Of a stretch of 19,053 bases of DNA, positions 7,628 through 15,454 are shown piece after piece. Numbering within the stretch: the stretch's first letter is position 1; the number at the start of each line of letters is the position of its first letter. Position numbers and translations under genes: made by a program. The notes under the pieces were generated by a model, which did not search any database, was not told where the DNA came from, and saw only the letters and a list, made by a program, of their open reading frames with translations. Source of the DNA: JADFAK01 sp047615865 (GTDB lineage Bacteria; Bacteroidota; Bacteroidia; Flavobacteriales_D; Sanyastnellaceae); assembly GCA_047615865.1 (NCBI GenBank), contig JBLHIB010000066.1, positions 1-19,053 of the forward strand, written 5' to 3'.

Positions 7628-9754
7628 ATGAGTAAAAACAAATCAAAGAAAACTCACGCTAAGCGTAATTTACGCAAGGAGATTTTTCGAGTTTTTGAAG
7701 CCAGTCCAGGACAGGCTCTGAACTACAAACAAGTGGCCGCGGCCCTTCACGCGAATGATGCACAACTCCGTATCCTCATTCACGAAATTCTTAAACAAGG
7801 TGTCGCCGAAGAGCGATTCTCTCAGCCCGAAAGAGGCAAATTTAAATTGAAAAAGCAAGTTCGCGAAATAGCGGAGGGAGTTATCCAAATTACACGACAT
7901 GGTCGTGGGTTTGTTTTGGTTGACGGTTTCGATAAGGACATTGAACTTAGCAGAAATGCAACAGGAACGGCTTTTTGGGGAGATCGTGTAGAAGTTTCTT
8001 ACCAAGCAAAAGCGAGTAAGCCTAGCGGTAGATTGATTCGCGTCATTGAACGCGGAAGAACACAATATGTAGGCGTCATTGAAAAGTCAAAGAAATTTGC
8101 CTTTTGCAAGTCGTCCGATCAAAAAATTCATGTCGACTTCTTTATTCCTGAGCGCCTATTGAATGGTGCAAAGGATGGTGACAAAGTCATCTTTGAACTT
8201 GATAGCTGGGATGATCCAGCCGATAACCCAGTGGGTAAAGTGACAAAGGTTCTTGGTCGACCAGGAGACAACGATGTAGAAATGCACGCCATTATGGTGG
8301 AGTTCGGTTTACCGTATGATTTTCCACCAGAGGTAGAGCATGCAGCAACGCAGATTCCAACCGAAATAACGAAGGCCGATGAGAAAGTACGTCGCGACAT
8401 GCGAAAGGTACTCACGTTTACAATTGATCCGCACGATGCAAAAGATTTTGACGATGCATTGTCGATCCAAAAATTGAAAAATGGTAACTGGGAAATAGGT
8501 GTGCACATTGCAGATGTAAGTCACTACGTTAAACCTGGTTCTATTATAGAGGAAGAGGCTGTGCAACGCGCAACTTCAGTTTACTTGGTAGACAGAACAA
8601 TCCCAATGCTGCCTGAAGTACTTTCAAATCGTTTGTGCTCTCTTCGACCTAACGAAGACAAACTTACTTTCTCTGCAGTCTTTGAGATGAACGACGAAGC
8701 CGAGGTAGTGTCAGAATGGTTCGGAAGAACAATTACACACTCGGACAGAAGATTCACATACGAGGAAGCTCAAGAAAGAATCGAAACTGGTGAGGGAGAT
8801 CTTGAAAAAGAAATCAATATCCTCCAAGGACTTGCTCTTAAACTTAGAAAAAGAAGATTCGAGCACGGTGGAATAGATTTTAGAACTGAAGAAGTTCGCT
8901 TTAATCTGGATGCAGATGGCAGACCGACAAGTGTCTACATCAAAGAGATGAAGGATTCGAACAGATTGATTGAAGACTTTATGCTCTTGGCCAACACCAA
9001 GGTAGCAGAGTTTATTGGGAAAGTAGAGAAAGGTACGCCTAAGACTTTTGTCTATCGTATCCATGATAATCCAGATCCAGAAAAACTTAAGACACTAAGA
9101 ACATTTGTCAAACGTTTCGGTCACGAGGTAGAAATGCCTACTAAAACCAATGCGGCAAATATTCTCAGGAAATTACTCAAATCTGCTCAAGACTCGGAAG
9201 ACTTCCCAATTATCCAGCAGATGGCAATTCGATCGATGGCCAAAGCAGTGTATTCTACACAGAACATTGGGCACTTTGGATTGGCATTCGATTTCTATAG
9301 TCACTTTACATCTCCTATCCGAAGATATCCTGATGTAATGGTTCATCGCTTGTTGCAGCAATATCTCGACAAAGGAAATTCAGCTGATCAGAACGAATAT
9401 GAACGTCTGTGTAAGCATGCTTCAGTCATGGAGAAAAAAGCACAAGATGCTGAATGGGCTTCTATCAAATACAAGCAAGTGGAATTTATGCATGATCGCA
9501 TTGGAGAGAACTTCAAAGGCATCATTAGTGGCATGAGTTCATGGGGCATGTATGTCGAGTTGATTGATTCGAAATGTGAAGGCATGATTCGATTGGAAAA
9601 CATCAAGTCAGACTCTTTTAGATTTGAAGAAGACCGTTACGTTGTAGAAGGGGCCAAAAGCGGAAAGGAATTCCGACTAGGTCAGGAGGTTGAAATCAAG
9701 GTAATGAATGCTGATATGTGGAAACGTCAGTTGGACTTTGATTTAGTAGTCTGA
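7628..9754 (+). CDS. rnr: Ribonuclease R (RNB-family 3'-5' exoribonuclease)
   Basis: RNase R degrades structured RNA processively from the 3' end, releasing nucleoside monophosphates, and takes part in rRNA and mRNA quality control. The 708 residues show a basic N-terminus with a winged-helix segment (about 13-75), cold-shock/OB domains (about 80-240), the RNB catalytic domain (about 250-580) and a C-terminal S1 domain (about 626-708). The catalytic acidic cluster is intact: D267, D273, D275 and D276 in DPHDAKDFDDAL have the spacing of the four metal-binding Asp of E. coli RNase R. HFTSPIRRYPD (559-569) is a further RNB hallmark. It lacks the long Lys-rich tail of the E. coli enzyme (813 aa), which is usual for shorter family members. 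It is a single gene with its own structured leader and a possible terminator at 9803-9828. Confidence 0.97.
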   Translation: MSKNKSKKTHAKRNLRKEIFRVFEASPGQALNYKQVAAALHANDAQLRILIHEILKQGVAEERFSQPERGKFKLKKQVREIAEGVIQITRHGRGFVLVDGFDKDIELSRNATGTAFWGDRVEVSYQAKASKPSGRLIRVIERGRTQYVGVIEKSKKFAFCKSSDQKIHVDFFIPERLLNGAKDGDKVIFELDSWDDPADNPVGKVTKVLGRPGDNDVEMHAIMVEFGLPYDFPPEVEHAATQIPTEITKADEKVRRDMRKVLTFTIDPHDAKDFDDALSIQKLKNGNWEIGVHIADVSHYVKPGSIIEEEAVQRATSVYLVDRTIPMLPEVLSNRLCSLRPNEDKLTFSAVFEMNDEAEVVSEWFGRTITHSDRRFTYEEAQERIETGEGDLEKEINILQGLALKLRKRRFEHGGIDFRTEEVRFNLDADGRPTSVYIKEMKDSNRLIEDFMLLANTKVAEFIGKVEKGTPKTFVYRIHDNPDPEKLKTLRTFVKRFGHEVEMPTKTNAANILRKLLKSAQDSEDFPIIQQMAIRSMAKAVYSTQNIGHFGLAFDFYSHFTSPIRRYPDVMVHRLLQQYLDKGNSADQNEYERLCKHASVMEKKAQDAEWASIKYKQVEFMHDRIGENFKGIISGMSSWGMYVELIDSKCEGMIRLENIKSDSFRFEEDRYVVEGAKSGKEFRLGQEVEIKVMNADMWKRQLDFDLVV

Positions 9755-9802
9755 ATATCAGATGTATAAAATTGTGTGACCAATTCAATATATTTCCGTC
9801 TT

Positions 9803-9828
9803 AAACGCGGTTTAATGATGGCGTTTTT
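9803..9828 (+). terminator. Possible rnr terminator
   Basis: AAACGC (9803-9808) pairs with GCGTTT (9821-9826), and the T-run continues to 9828, giving five T. The stem is short and the loop long (12 bases). A competing palindrome TTAAAC-GCG-GTTTAA covers 9801-9815. It lies about 50 bases after the rnr stop, a reasonable place, but it is a weak terminator by eye. Confidence 0.45.
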
Positions 9829-9968
9829 CTCCAAATGAGCTTGAATTGTTAAAAATAGCTTGGACCTTGTGGTGCATGCATGGCAAATTTTCTCATTTTT
9901 GGAAAATATCATTAACACTTGTTGATCGGATACAAACACACAGATTTTATAAATCTAAACTATTGATT

Positions 9969-10379
9969 ATGCTTAAGGAATTTAAAGATTTTATCAGTAA
10001 GGGTAATGTTTTAGACATGGCCGTTGGACTTATCATGGCAACCTATTTTGGTGCAATTGTTAAGTCATTAGTAAGCGACATCTTGATGCCAATTATTGGC
10101 CAGATGATGGGCGGAGTTGACTTTAAAACGTTGATGTACGTTCTTCAAGAAGCTTCTGTTGGAGCCGACGGTGTTGAAATGCCATTGGTGGCTATTACTT
10201 ATGGTAATTTCATTGACCATATCATCACATTTATTATCGTTGCTTTCACCATTTTCATGGTTGTTAAGGCTTACAATAAGTCGAAGAAGAAAGAAGCAGC
10301 AGCAGCTCCAGCAGCTCCTCCTGCTCCAAGCAAGGAAGAAGTTCTTCTCGGAGAGATTCGTGACTTGTTGAAGAAGTAA
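9969..10379 (+). CDS. mscL: Large-conductance mechanosensitive channel MscL
   Basis: MscL forms a pentameric inner-membrane pore that opens under high membrane tension to release solutes on hypo-osmotic shock. From ATG 9969 the protein is 136 residues, as in E. coli. A longer frame back to 9846 would add an implausible 41-residue extension; MLKEFKDFISKGN matches the canonical N-terminal helix. TM1 is about 14-42 (VLDMAVGLIMATYFG), a periplasmic loop follows, TM2 is about 72-97, and an Ala/Pro-rich linker leads to the conserved C-terminal helix KEEVLLGEIRDLLKK. In the pore-lining part of TM1 the usual Gly-Ala-Ala (E. coli G26-A27-A28) reads Ala-Thr-Tyr, while the gate glycine equivalent to G22 is kept as G20. 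The gene ends with tandem in-frame stops (TAA TAA) and a strong terminator. Confidence 0.96.
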   Translation: MLKEFKDFISKGNVLDMAVGLIMATYFGAIVKSLVSDILMPIIGQMMGGVDFKTLMYVLQEASVGADGVEMPLVAITYGNFIDHIITFIIVAFTIFMVVKAYNKSKKKEAAAAPAAPPAPSKEEVLLGEIRDLLKK

Positions 10380-10400
10380 TAAACTAAGATTCAACAACTT

Positions 10401-10432
10401 AAGGTCAACGTGTAAAGCGTTGGCCTTTTTTT
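10401..10432 (+). terminator. Intrinsic terminator of mscL
   Basis: AAGGTCAACG (10401-10410) pairs along all 10 bases, with one G-U pair, with CGTTGGCCTT (10418-10427) around a 7-base loop. The 3' side runs into seven T (10426-10432). It lies 22 bases after the mscL stop codon. Confidence 0.88.
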
Positions 10433-10511
10433 GTGCCTGAAAAAATCAGAATTGAATATATCTGTGGCAATCAAAGGAAACTATGTTCTTAAAGTTGTAC
10501 ACGAAATGTAT

Positions 10512-10660
10512 AGTGCCTCGGCCCAACGAATATCCCTGTGTTTATTAGGCACTTAGACAACCCAAATGGGTTGTCCACAATGGAACGTCAATGAAAGTTT
10601 GCAATTGGTTGCTGACGAAAATCCAATAATGTATAACTTAGCAGTGTTAAGTATGCTAAG
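10512..10660. repeat. Cluster of inverted repeats between mscL and trx
   Basis: Four perfect inverted repeats lie in this gene-poor stretch: AGTGCCT/AGGCACT (10512-10518 and 10547-10553); GACAACCC-AAAT-GGGTTGTC (10556-10575; the outer loop bases A and T can also pair); CGTCA/TGACG (10586-10590 and 10613-10617), which encloses GCAA-TTGG-TTGC (10601-10612); and CTTAGCA/TGCTAAG (10637-10643 and 10654-10660). None is followed by a clear T-run. Together with the 13-bp repeat at 10677-10714 this suggests a structured RNA or a regulatory DNA region. The only possible promoter I see on the + strand is TATATCTG near 10455, which is weak. Confidence 0.5.
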
Positions 10661-10791
10661 CAATTTAGGTTAAGTACAAATTGGGTCCATCTATGGGAAG
10701 TTGGACCCAATTTGATTTTCACAAATTCGGCCTTCTTCAGAAAGGTTGTAGACGACTCTTTCCTCATCCAATCCAAGACATTTGCGCTCAT
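10588..10791 (-). CDS. Doubtful 67-codon ORF directly after trx
   Basis: The ATG at 10791 starts 3 bases after the thioredoxin stop, which is operon-like spacing. The product (MSANVLDWMRKESSTTF...) matches nothing I recognise. The ORF runs through the perfect 13-bp inverted repeat at 10677-10714 and several other hairpins, which argues for non-coding DNA or a degraded gene. It is listed because its position would fit a small cotranscribed gene or a remnant of a longer one. Confidence 0.2.
   Translation of the reverse strand: MSANVLDWMRKESSTTFLKKAEFVKIKLGPTSHRWTQFVLNLNCLAYLTLLSYTLLDFRQQPIANFH
10677..10714. terminator. Perfect 13-bp hairpin, possible bidirectional terminator
   Basis: CAAATTGGGTCCA (10677-10689) and TGGACCCAATTTG (10702-10714) form a perfect 13-bp stem with a 12-base loop. 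On the + strand it is followed by ATTTTC, and on the minus strand by TACTT, so the U-tracts are weak. It lies about 80 bases downstream of the thioredoxin stop codon and could end that transcript. It could instead be a protein-binding palindrome. Confidence 0.5.
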
Positions 10792-10794
10792 GCG

Positions 10795-11145
10795 CTAAGC
10801 CAAGTATCCATTAATGATTTCCTGCAAATTGGGCTTCGGAATAATTCCTGTATGTCGCTCAACCATCTCTCCTTTGTGCATTATGACCAAAGTAGGAATG
10901 CTGCGAATTTTGAATTGCATTGCCAATTTTTGTTGCTGCTCTGTATTGATCTTGCCAATGATTGCTCGCCCGTGATACTCGCCAGCAAGCTCATCAATGA
11001 TAGGTCCAATAACACGACATGGCCCGCACCAAGGAGCCCAAAAGTCTAGCAATACAGGCTGCTCTTGTTGAGTGACAGTTTCTTTGAAGTTCTCCGCGGT
11101 AATTTCCATCGCCTTCACTTTAGGCTCTTTCTTTCTCCAAAACAT
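10795..11145 (-). CDS. trxA: Thioredoxin
   Basis: Thioredoxin is the small cytoplasmic dithiol reductant that accepts electrons from thioredoxin reductase and reduces protein disulfides. From the ATG at 11145 the protein is 116 residues, with the active site WAPWCGPC (C40 and C43) and the cis-proline loop RSIPT (P84). The open frame extends to an ATG at 11187, but that start lies upstream of a canonical promoter whose -7 box is at 11169-11176, so it would not be in the transcript. An internal ATG at 11109 would give a 104-residue classic thioredoxin and cannot be excluded; the stretch MFWRKKEPKVKA would then be untranslated. The gene follows the M1 peptidase on the same strand with a 75-base gap, but probably has its own transcript. 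Confidence 0.95.
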   Translation of the reverse strand: MFWRKKEPKVKAMEITAENFKETVTQQEQPVLLDFWAPWCGPCRVIGPIIDELAGEYHGRAIIGKINTEQQQKLAMQFKIRSIPTLVIMHKGEMVERHTGIIPKPNLQEIINGYLA

Positions 11146-11168
11146 ATCTTGATTTTTTAATTGGATTG

Positions 11169-11199
11169 CAAAACTAATCCTTAGCAACGACTTTTCAAG
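11169..11199 (-). promoter_or_regulatory. Bacteroidota-type promoter of thioredoxin
   Basis: On the minus strand CTTG (11199-11196) is followed by exactly 19 bases and then TAGTTTTG (11176-11169), a perfect match to TAnnTTTG. Transcription should start near 11163 and give a leader of about 18 bases to the ATG at 11145. This decides the thioredoxin start against the upstream ATG at 11187. Confidence 0.75.
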
Positions 11200-11220
11200 T
11201 GAGAGAGGTCACAGGGAAAA

Positions 11221-14211
11221 TTATCCAATCCTTGCCTCACGAGCCAATTTCCATAGATTCAACTTCTCGAGACGCAATTCAAAGGTTATGTAATCGTGTG
11301 GATTGTAACCGTTGTTGCTTTTATCAAGAATTTGAACTCCAATAAGCGGCACGTGAACAGCTATGATATCACGTATTATTGTAATAGATATTCCCGCACT
11401 GTAAGCGTAGTTCTTAACATTTCCTACATTACTAGCGTTCTCAAAAAGCGCGCCTCCGGCAAATACAGAAATTGGTAATTTACCAGGGATTTCATACTCT
11501 GCATAGGCAGTTGTCATCCACTCAGCGCTGAATACAGGAATGTGAATGGCTCCTTGTGTGTTTGTCACTTGTCGATTCGCAACGTTATCGAAATATTGCC
11601 TTTGCAAAAACAAATGGTCGTACATACGATCTGTGCCTCCTGTGAGACCAGCGCCGCCAATGTAAAAACCGCTTGGTTGCAAGTTGCCTCCTGCGTACAA
11701 TCGCCAACGTAATTTCTTCTTCTTTTGGCTGTAACTAAAGGCTCCTTCATAAGCCACTGATCCCTGGTAATTGGTGCCGCTGCGGTTTACCACATCGAAA
11801 AAGCCTCGAGCTAAAACGGTAAAATCGTGTTGAATACGCGCTTGTGCATTGTGAACGGTATACATCAATTTTGGTGACCACCGATACAAATCCAATTGGG
11901 ATGTGAGTTCTGTCTCAACAATAGCTGGAAAGCGGATTTCGTAGTGCCTGTATAGGTGTGCCACTTCAACATCAAGCCTCGATCGCCATGGTGAATTAGG
12001 ACGTTTGTCGAAATCATAGGCCAACTCCAAGGACTGACGGTAATAGTCTACTTCAAATGAAGGTGATGCATTCGCACGGAAATTTTGCGTTTTCAAATGC
12101 ATTTGAAATGGTCCACGGAAATGCGAAAGTCGACCGAAACCATTGAGTGTTTTCGAAGTGAAACTATATAAAGGTGTAATGCTAAATTCCCAGTCGTCCT
12201 GCGGAAGAGATGCATTGTGCAGGTTCAATCCAACCATCCAATTGTTTTGATTATTCCAAGCGGTAACTGGCATCCAAAAAAGTTGCGAGTGATGTGGGTC
12301 TTCTATTCGTGTGAGCATTCTCAACTGGAGGGGTTCTGCTCTTTTAAACAGACCTTTAGTCCTCAGATTGTTGTCTTTCCGGTCGTACTCGATCATGTCG
12401 TTGCTGCCGTCCAAACTGATTTGATCTAGCTCAGTACCTGTTAGTATAACTATCGTTGACTCTCCCGGTTGTACTCCTTCGTACCATGTTTCTGCGACTA
12501 CTTTTTTATCTTTTATTCCGCTTAACGCAAATGGCCCGGGGATATCTCCTGTGTTTTTGACTTTAACCTCATAACCGGCCGCAGCCTTCTTCACTTTCTT
12601 AGCCGTATAATTGGGCTTTCCTGCTGTCTGTACAAGTTCATCGAAAAACCAAGAGAGATTTGCGCTTGTCGCTGTTTCCAAACTAGCTTGTAAATCATCA
12701 GGAGTAGGGTGTTTAAACTTCCATTCTTCAAAATAACTCTGCATCGCATTGTCAAAGCTTCCGTCACCTTGCGATCCATCCAAATACCCTTTCAAGTAGT
12801 TAAAAGCCAAGGCTGTCTTCTTATAGACTATCGTTCCATAATTGAGGCCAGTGAACTCATCCGAGTGACACTGCATAGGCTGATCATCCAGTCGGCGTGC
12901 ACTGAAGAGATACATCAATTCGTCGCGAAAACGGTATGAATATTCGTCTAAGTCAAGCATCTTGGCGATATTTGGACTCAAAGATGAACCTACAAAAGTG
13001 AGGGTGTCGTCGTACTTGGTTTCAAAATAGCGAGTCTCGTTGTATGAGTTGATTCCTTCATCCATCCATGCATTGGTACGCTCGTTCGAACCTAGAATTC
13101 CATAGAACCAGTTGTGGCCAACTTCATGAACGATAACAGTTTCTAGTCCCATGGCATTTCCTGAGTTTCCTATAACTGTGACGTTGGGATATTCCATTCC
13201 GCCGCCGGCGCTTATAGTTCCATCGACCGCAGTAACATGGTCATAGGGATAGTCACCATTCCAAAGAGAGTAGTAATGTGTTGCATCAATAATGTATTCT
13301 GTGCCACGTTCCCACAACTCTTTGTTTTCTGGAGTAAACATTGCCCATGCAGTCACTCGTCTGCCAGAATGGGGTAAGGTGAAGTCTTCCTTTCGTACGA
13401 TCCAACGTTTGTCGGCAAACCAAGCAAAATCATGCACCTTGTCCTGATGAAAATGCAAGGTTTTAGTTTCTTCGCTCGACTCAGGAAATTCATTATCACC
13501 CTCGCCTTCGAATTCAATTTTTGTCGTAGCCAACTTGTTCATGAATTGAACTTCCTCGGGACAGTCAACTAGGTCTCCAGTGTGTCCCACGATATAGTTT
13601 TTTGGCAGCGTTAAATGCACATCGTAAGAACCAAATTCCGAGTAAAATTCTCCTTGATTCAAATAGGGCATTTCGTGCCAACCGTCTTTGTCAAATACCG
13701 CAGGTTTTGGATACCACTGCGTAATTTGATACGATTGATCAATATGGCCGAGGCGTGAAATAGCTCCACTAGGTAGTTTTACTTTAAATGGGGTAGTAAT
13801 GGTAATTGACTCCCCAGGCTTAAGTGGATTGCCAAGATTCAATTTGGCAATATCGATGTGTTCGGGATGGAATTCCCAATTCACAGCTCTTCCGTCCACC
13901 TTGAATGCCAAGGAGTCAATGTAGCCCAAATTCTTTTGCATGGCGTAAAACATGAACATTTCTCCCGAACGGTACTGTTGTTTGGCCAAAGCCGTATTCC
14001 CATTTTTATAAGCGTTGGGCCACACGTGCATCCAAATGAAGGGCAAGGATTCATTGGAATTATTGGTGTAATCGATTTCAATATTCCCAGTTAGAACATG
14101 GCTTTCATCATCAAGTGCGACGTGTATGTCATAAGCAACATCTTGTTGGAAATAATCTTGGGCAATAAGGCCCAAAGGAAGAAAAAGAAGGGCCGCAAGA
14201 ATTTGTTTCAT
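11221..14211 (-). CDS. M1-family metallopeptidase with barrel-like C-terminal half
   Basis: This 996-residue secreted protein has a signal peptide (residues 1-18, ending LIAQ). Residues about 20-530 form an M1 aminopeptidase-like unit: substrate-binding GGGMEYP (336-342), zinc motif HEVGH (362-366) and third zinc ligand E385 in DEG, at the exact HExxH-18-E spacing. Residues about 535-610 look like a small beta domain. The remaining 380 residues are dominated by alternating polar/aromatic strands (for example 675-735, 785-845, 895-985), which suggests an outer-membrane barrel or another all-beta unit. M1 enzymes remove N-terminal residues from peptides. If the barrel is right, the catalytic part would be tethered at the outer membrane. 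Upstream on the same strand, 63 bases away, is the TRIC-like gene. The catalytic call is firm and the barrel is inference. Confidence 0.93.
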   Translation of the reverse strand: MKQILAALLFLPLGLIAQDYFQQDVAYDIHVALDDESHVLTGNIEIDYTNNSNESLPFIWMHVWPNAYKNGNTALAKQQYRSGEMFMFYAMQKNLGYIDSLAFKVDGRAVNWEFHPEHIDIAKLNLGNPLKPGESITITTPFKVKLPSGAISRLGHIDQSYQITQWYPKPAVFDKDGWHEMPYLNQGEFYSEFGSYDVHLTLPKNYIVGHTGDLVDCPEEVQFMNKLATTKIEFEGEGDNEFPESSEETKTLHFHQDKVHDFAWFADKRWIVRKEDFTLPHSGRRVTAWAMFTPENKELWERGTEYIIDATHYYSLWNGDYPYDHVTAVDGTISAGGGMEYPNVTVIGNSGNAMGLETVIVHEVGHNWFYGILGSNERTNAWMDEGINSYNETRYFETKYDDTLTFVGSSLSPNIAKMLDLDEYSYRFRDELMYLFSARRLDDQPMQCHSDEFTGLNYGTIVYKKTALAFNYLKGYLDGSQGDGSFDNAMQSYFEEWKFKHPTPDDLQASLETATSANLSWFFDELVQTAGKPNYTAKKVKKAAAGYEVKVKNTGDIPGPFALSGIKDKKVVAETWYEGVQPGESTIVILTGTELDQISLDGSNDMIEYDRKDNNLRTKGLFKRAEPLQLRMLTRIEDPHHSQLFWMPVTAWNNQNNWMVGLNLHNASLPQDDWEFSITPLYSFTSKTLNGFGRLSHFRGPFQMHLKTQNFRANASPSFEVDYYRQSLELAYDFDKRPNSPWRSRLDVEVAHLYRHYEIRFPAIVETELTSQLDLYRWSPKLMYTVHNAQARIQHDFTVLARGFFDVVNRSGTNYQGSVAYEGAFSYSQKKKKLRWRLYAGGNLQPSGFYIGGAGLTGGTDRMYDHLFLQRQYFDNVANRQVTNTQGAIHIPVFSAEWMTTAYAEYEIPGKLPISVFAGGALFENASNVGNVKNYAYSAGISITIIRDIIAVHVPLIGVQILDKSNNGYNPHDYITFELRLEKLNLWKLAREARIG

Positions 14212-14274
14212 AGTAATTGTTTTATCAAAAGCAAAATAGGGAGACCCTCGGACATGGCAAGCCTAGGGACTAGA

Positions 14275-14955
14275 TTATTTCAAATGCATTCTGCCATTCT
14301 TACGTATTCTCTTGGTATTGTTCTTAATCGCCCGTTTTCTGCGATCTAGGGCTCTTTTGTCGAGGTTCCAACGGTAGTGCACAGCCAACAAGCGCACAGC
14401 AACAATAACCAGAACTCCTGACCACAATGAAATGGATTCGCATGAAGGTAAAATTTGTGTCAAAGCAAGGTAAACCACACATCCAAGTAGAACTGCCGAA
14501 GCATAGACCTCTCGTCTCAAAACCATCGGAATTTCATTGCATATTACATCGCGGATGACTCCACCGACGGTTGCGGTTATCAAGCCAAATACAATTGCCG
14601 CTAATGGATTAGCTCCATATTCTATGCTTTTCTGCATTCCGGCAATGGCAGCAAAACCAACTGCCACGGCATCAATTGTGACAATGGGTTTGGTGAATTT
14701 AAGTATAGGTATTTTGAATATCAAAGCTGCCAAATATCCGCTTACAATAGCCACGAAGTAAGCGGAATGACTTACCCATGCAATGGGATGGGCATCAATG
14801 ATCACGTCACGCACAGTTCCTCCACCTACGGCGGTGATGAGGGCAACGAATGCCAGACCGAAATAGTCCAACTTATTGTAGCGTTGAGCGGTAAGCGTAC
14901 CACTCAAACTGAAGAGGAAAACCCCTACAATGTCGAAGTAGAAAATGATTCCCAT
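14275..14955 (-). CDS. TRIC/YadS-type (UPF0126) membrane channel
   Basis: This 226-residue inner-membrane protein has seven hydrophobic segments and the internal duplication typical of the prokaryotic TRIC family: the glycine-rich kink motif GGGTVRDV at 44-51 in the first half and GGVIRDV at 131-137 in the second. TRIC proteins are trimeric monovalent-cation channels; the E. coli homologue YadS has no settled role. The C-terminal tail (about 197-226) is unusually rich in Arg and Lys. The ATG at 14955 comes 3 bases after the thioesterase stop, so the two genes are almost certainly cotranscribed and perhaps translationally coupled. The functional link to a thioesterase is unknown. Confidence 0.92.
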   Translation of the reverse strand: MGIIFYFDIVGVFLFSLSGTLTAQRYNKLDYFGLAFVALITAVGGGTVRDVIIDAHPIAWVSHSAYFVAIVSGYLAALIFKIPILKFTKPIVTIDAVAVGFAAIAGMQKSIEYGANPLAAIVFGLITATVGGVIRDVICNEIPMVLRREVYASAVLLGCVVYLALTQILPSCESISLWSGVLVIVAVRLLAVHYRWNLDKRALDRRKRAIKNNTKRIRKNGRMHLK

Positions 14956-14958
14956 GGC

Positions 14959-15378
14959 CTAGTTCAATTCAATGTTGTGTGGAAATGGCAACCCATCCTT
15001 GAGTGCAACAAATACAAATCGTGCGTCGCATATTGCACCGCCTTGTCCTGTCTTACTCTCTTTGGTGACATTCACCAAAACGGTAATTGAGCTCATCCCT
15101 ACTTTCGTAAGTGTGCAGTCAATCTCTACTATGTCTCCCAGCATACCTGGCGACTTGAAATTCACCTCGCTCAGCTGGGCAGTCACTAAACCATCACATG
15201 AAGTATGGTAAAGCCATTTACGCGCAGCGTTCGAAGCCGCCAAATCCATTTCCGAAAGCAGTTTTCCGCCAAAAAGTGTCCCAGCGTAGTTGAGTGAATC
15301 GGGAAAGACTGTAAATGAATACTTGCTCGTCAACGGATTGATATTGGCGCGGGATTCTGAAGTGATTGATTGTTGCAT
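14959..15378 (-). CDS. Hotdog-fold acyl-CoA thioesterase
   Basis: This 139-residue protein belongs to the YciA/acyl-CoA hydrolase group, which cleaves acyl-CoA to free acid and CoA in the cytoplasm. The family signature is clear: N30-Y-A-G then LFGGKLLSEMD (35-45), in which D45 is the expected catalytic acid on the central hotdog helix. The later strands (VTAQLSEVNF, GDIVEIDCTL, SITVLVNVT) complete the fold. It is the first gene of the minus-strand run and overlaps nothing. Its ATG lies 25 bases after the poly-T of an intrinsic terminator in its own leader. I see no good promoter between that terminator and the ATG, so expression may depend on readthrough from the promoter at 15592-15599. Confidence 0.92.
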   Translation of the reverse strand: MQQSITSESRANINPLTSKYSFTVFPDSLNYAGTLFGGKLLSEMDLAASNAARKWLYHTSCDGLVTAQLSEVNFKSPGMLGDIVEIDCTLTKVGMSSITVLVNVTKESKTGQGGAICDARFVFVALKDGLPFPHNIELN

Positions 15379-15398
15379 TGCTTAAAAAAAGGGGTAAT

Positions 15399-15431
15399 AA
15401 AAAAGCCGACATGTAAGGAACAGGTCGGCTT
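15399..15431 (-). terminator. Intrinsic terminator in the thioesterase leader
   Basis: On the minus strand AAGCCGAC (15431-15424) pairs perfectly with GTCGGCTT (15410-15403) around a 13-base loop and is followed by a run of six T in total (15404-15399). It lies about 20-50 bases upstream of the thioesterase ATG. CTGTTC in its loop, plus the last two bases of the 5' stem arm, is complementary to GAACAGGT further upstream (15471-15464). Confidence 0.75.
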
Positions 15432-15454
15432 GTGAATTCGTTTATAGAATGAAT

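Noticed and set aside
9846..9968. 41-residue N-terminal extension of MscL
   Set aside because: MscL proteins start with the amphipathic helix found at 9969; the extension is unlike any MscL and is probably leader DNA.
10521..10706. attC-like core sites (GCCCAAC at 10521, GTTGGAC at 10700) in the hairpin-rich spacer
   Set aside because: The two cores are not complementary to each other, lie about 180 bases apart without the internal L boxes, and no integrase or cassette array is present.
10681..11049. 122-codon + strand ORF opposite thioredoxin
   Set aside because: It lies mostly antisense to a clear thioredoxin and the product has no recognisable features.
14212..14274. Terminator or strong promoter between the TRIC gene and the M1 peptidase
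   Set aside because: CCCT/AGGG pairing is weak and there is no T-run; TATTTTGC near the M1 start only loosely resembles a -7 box.
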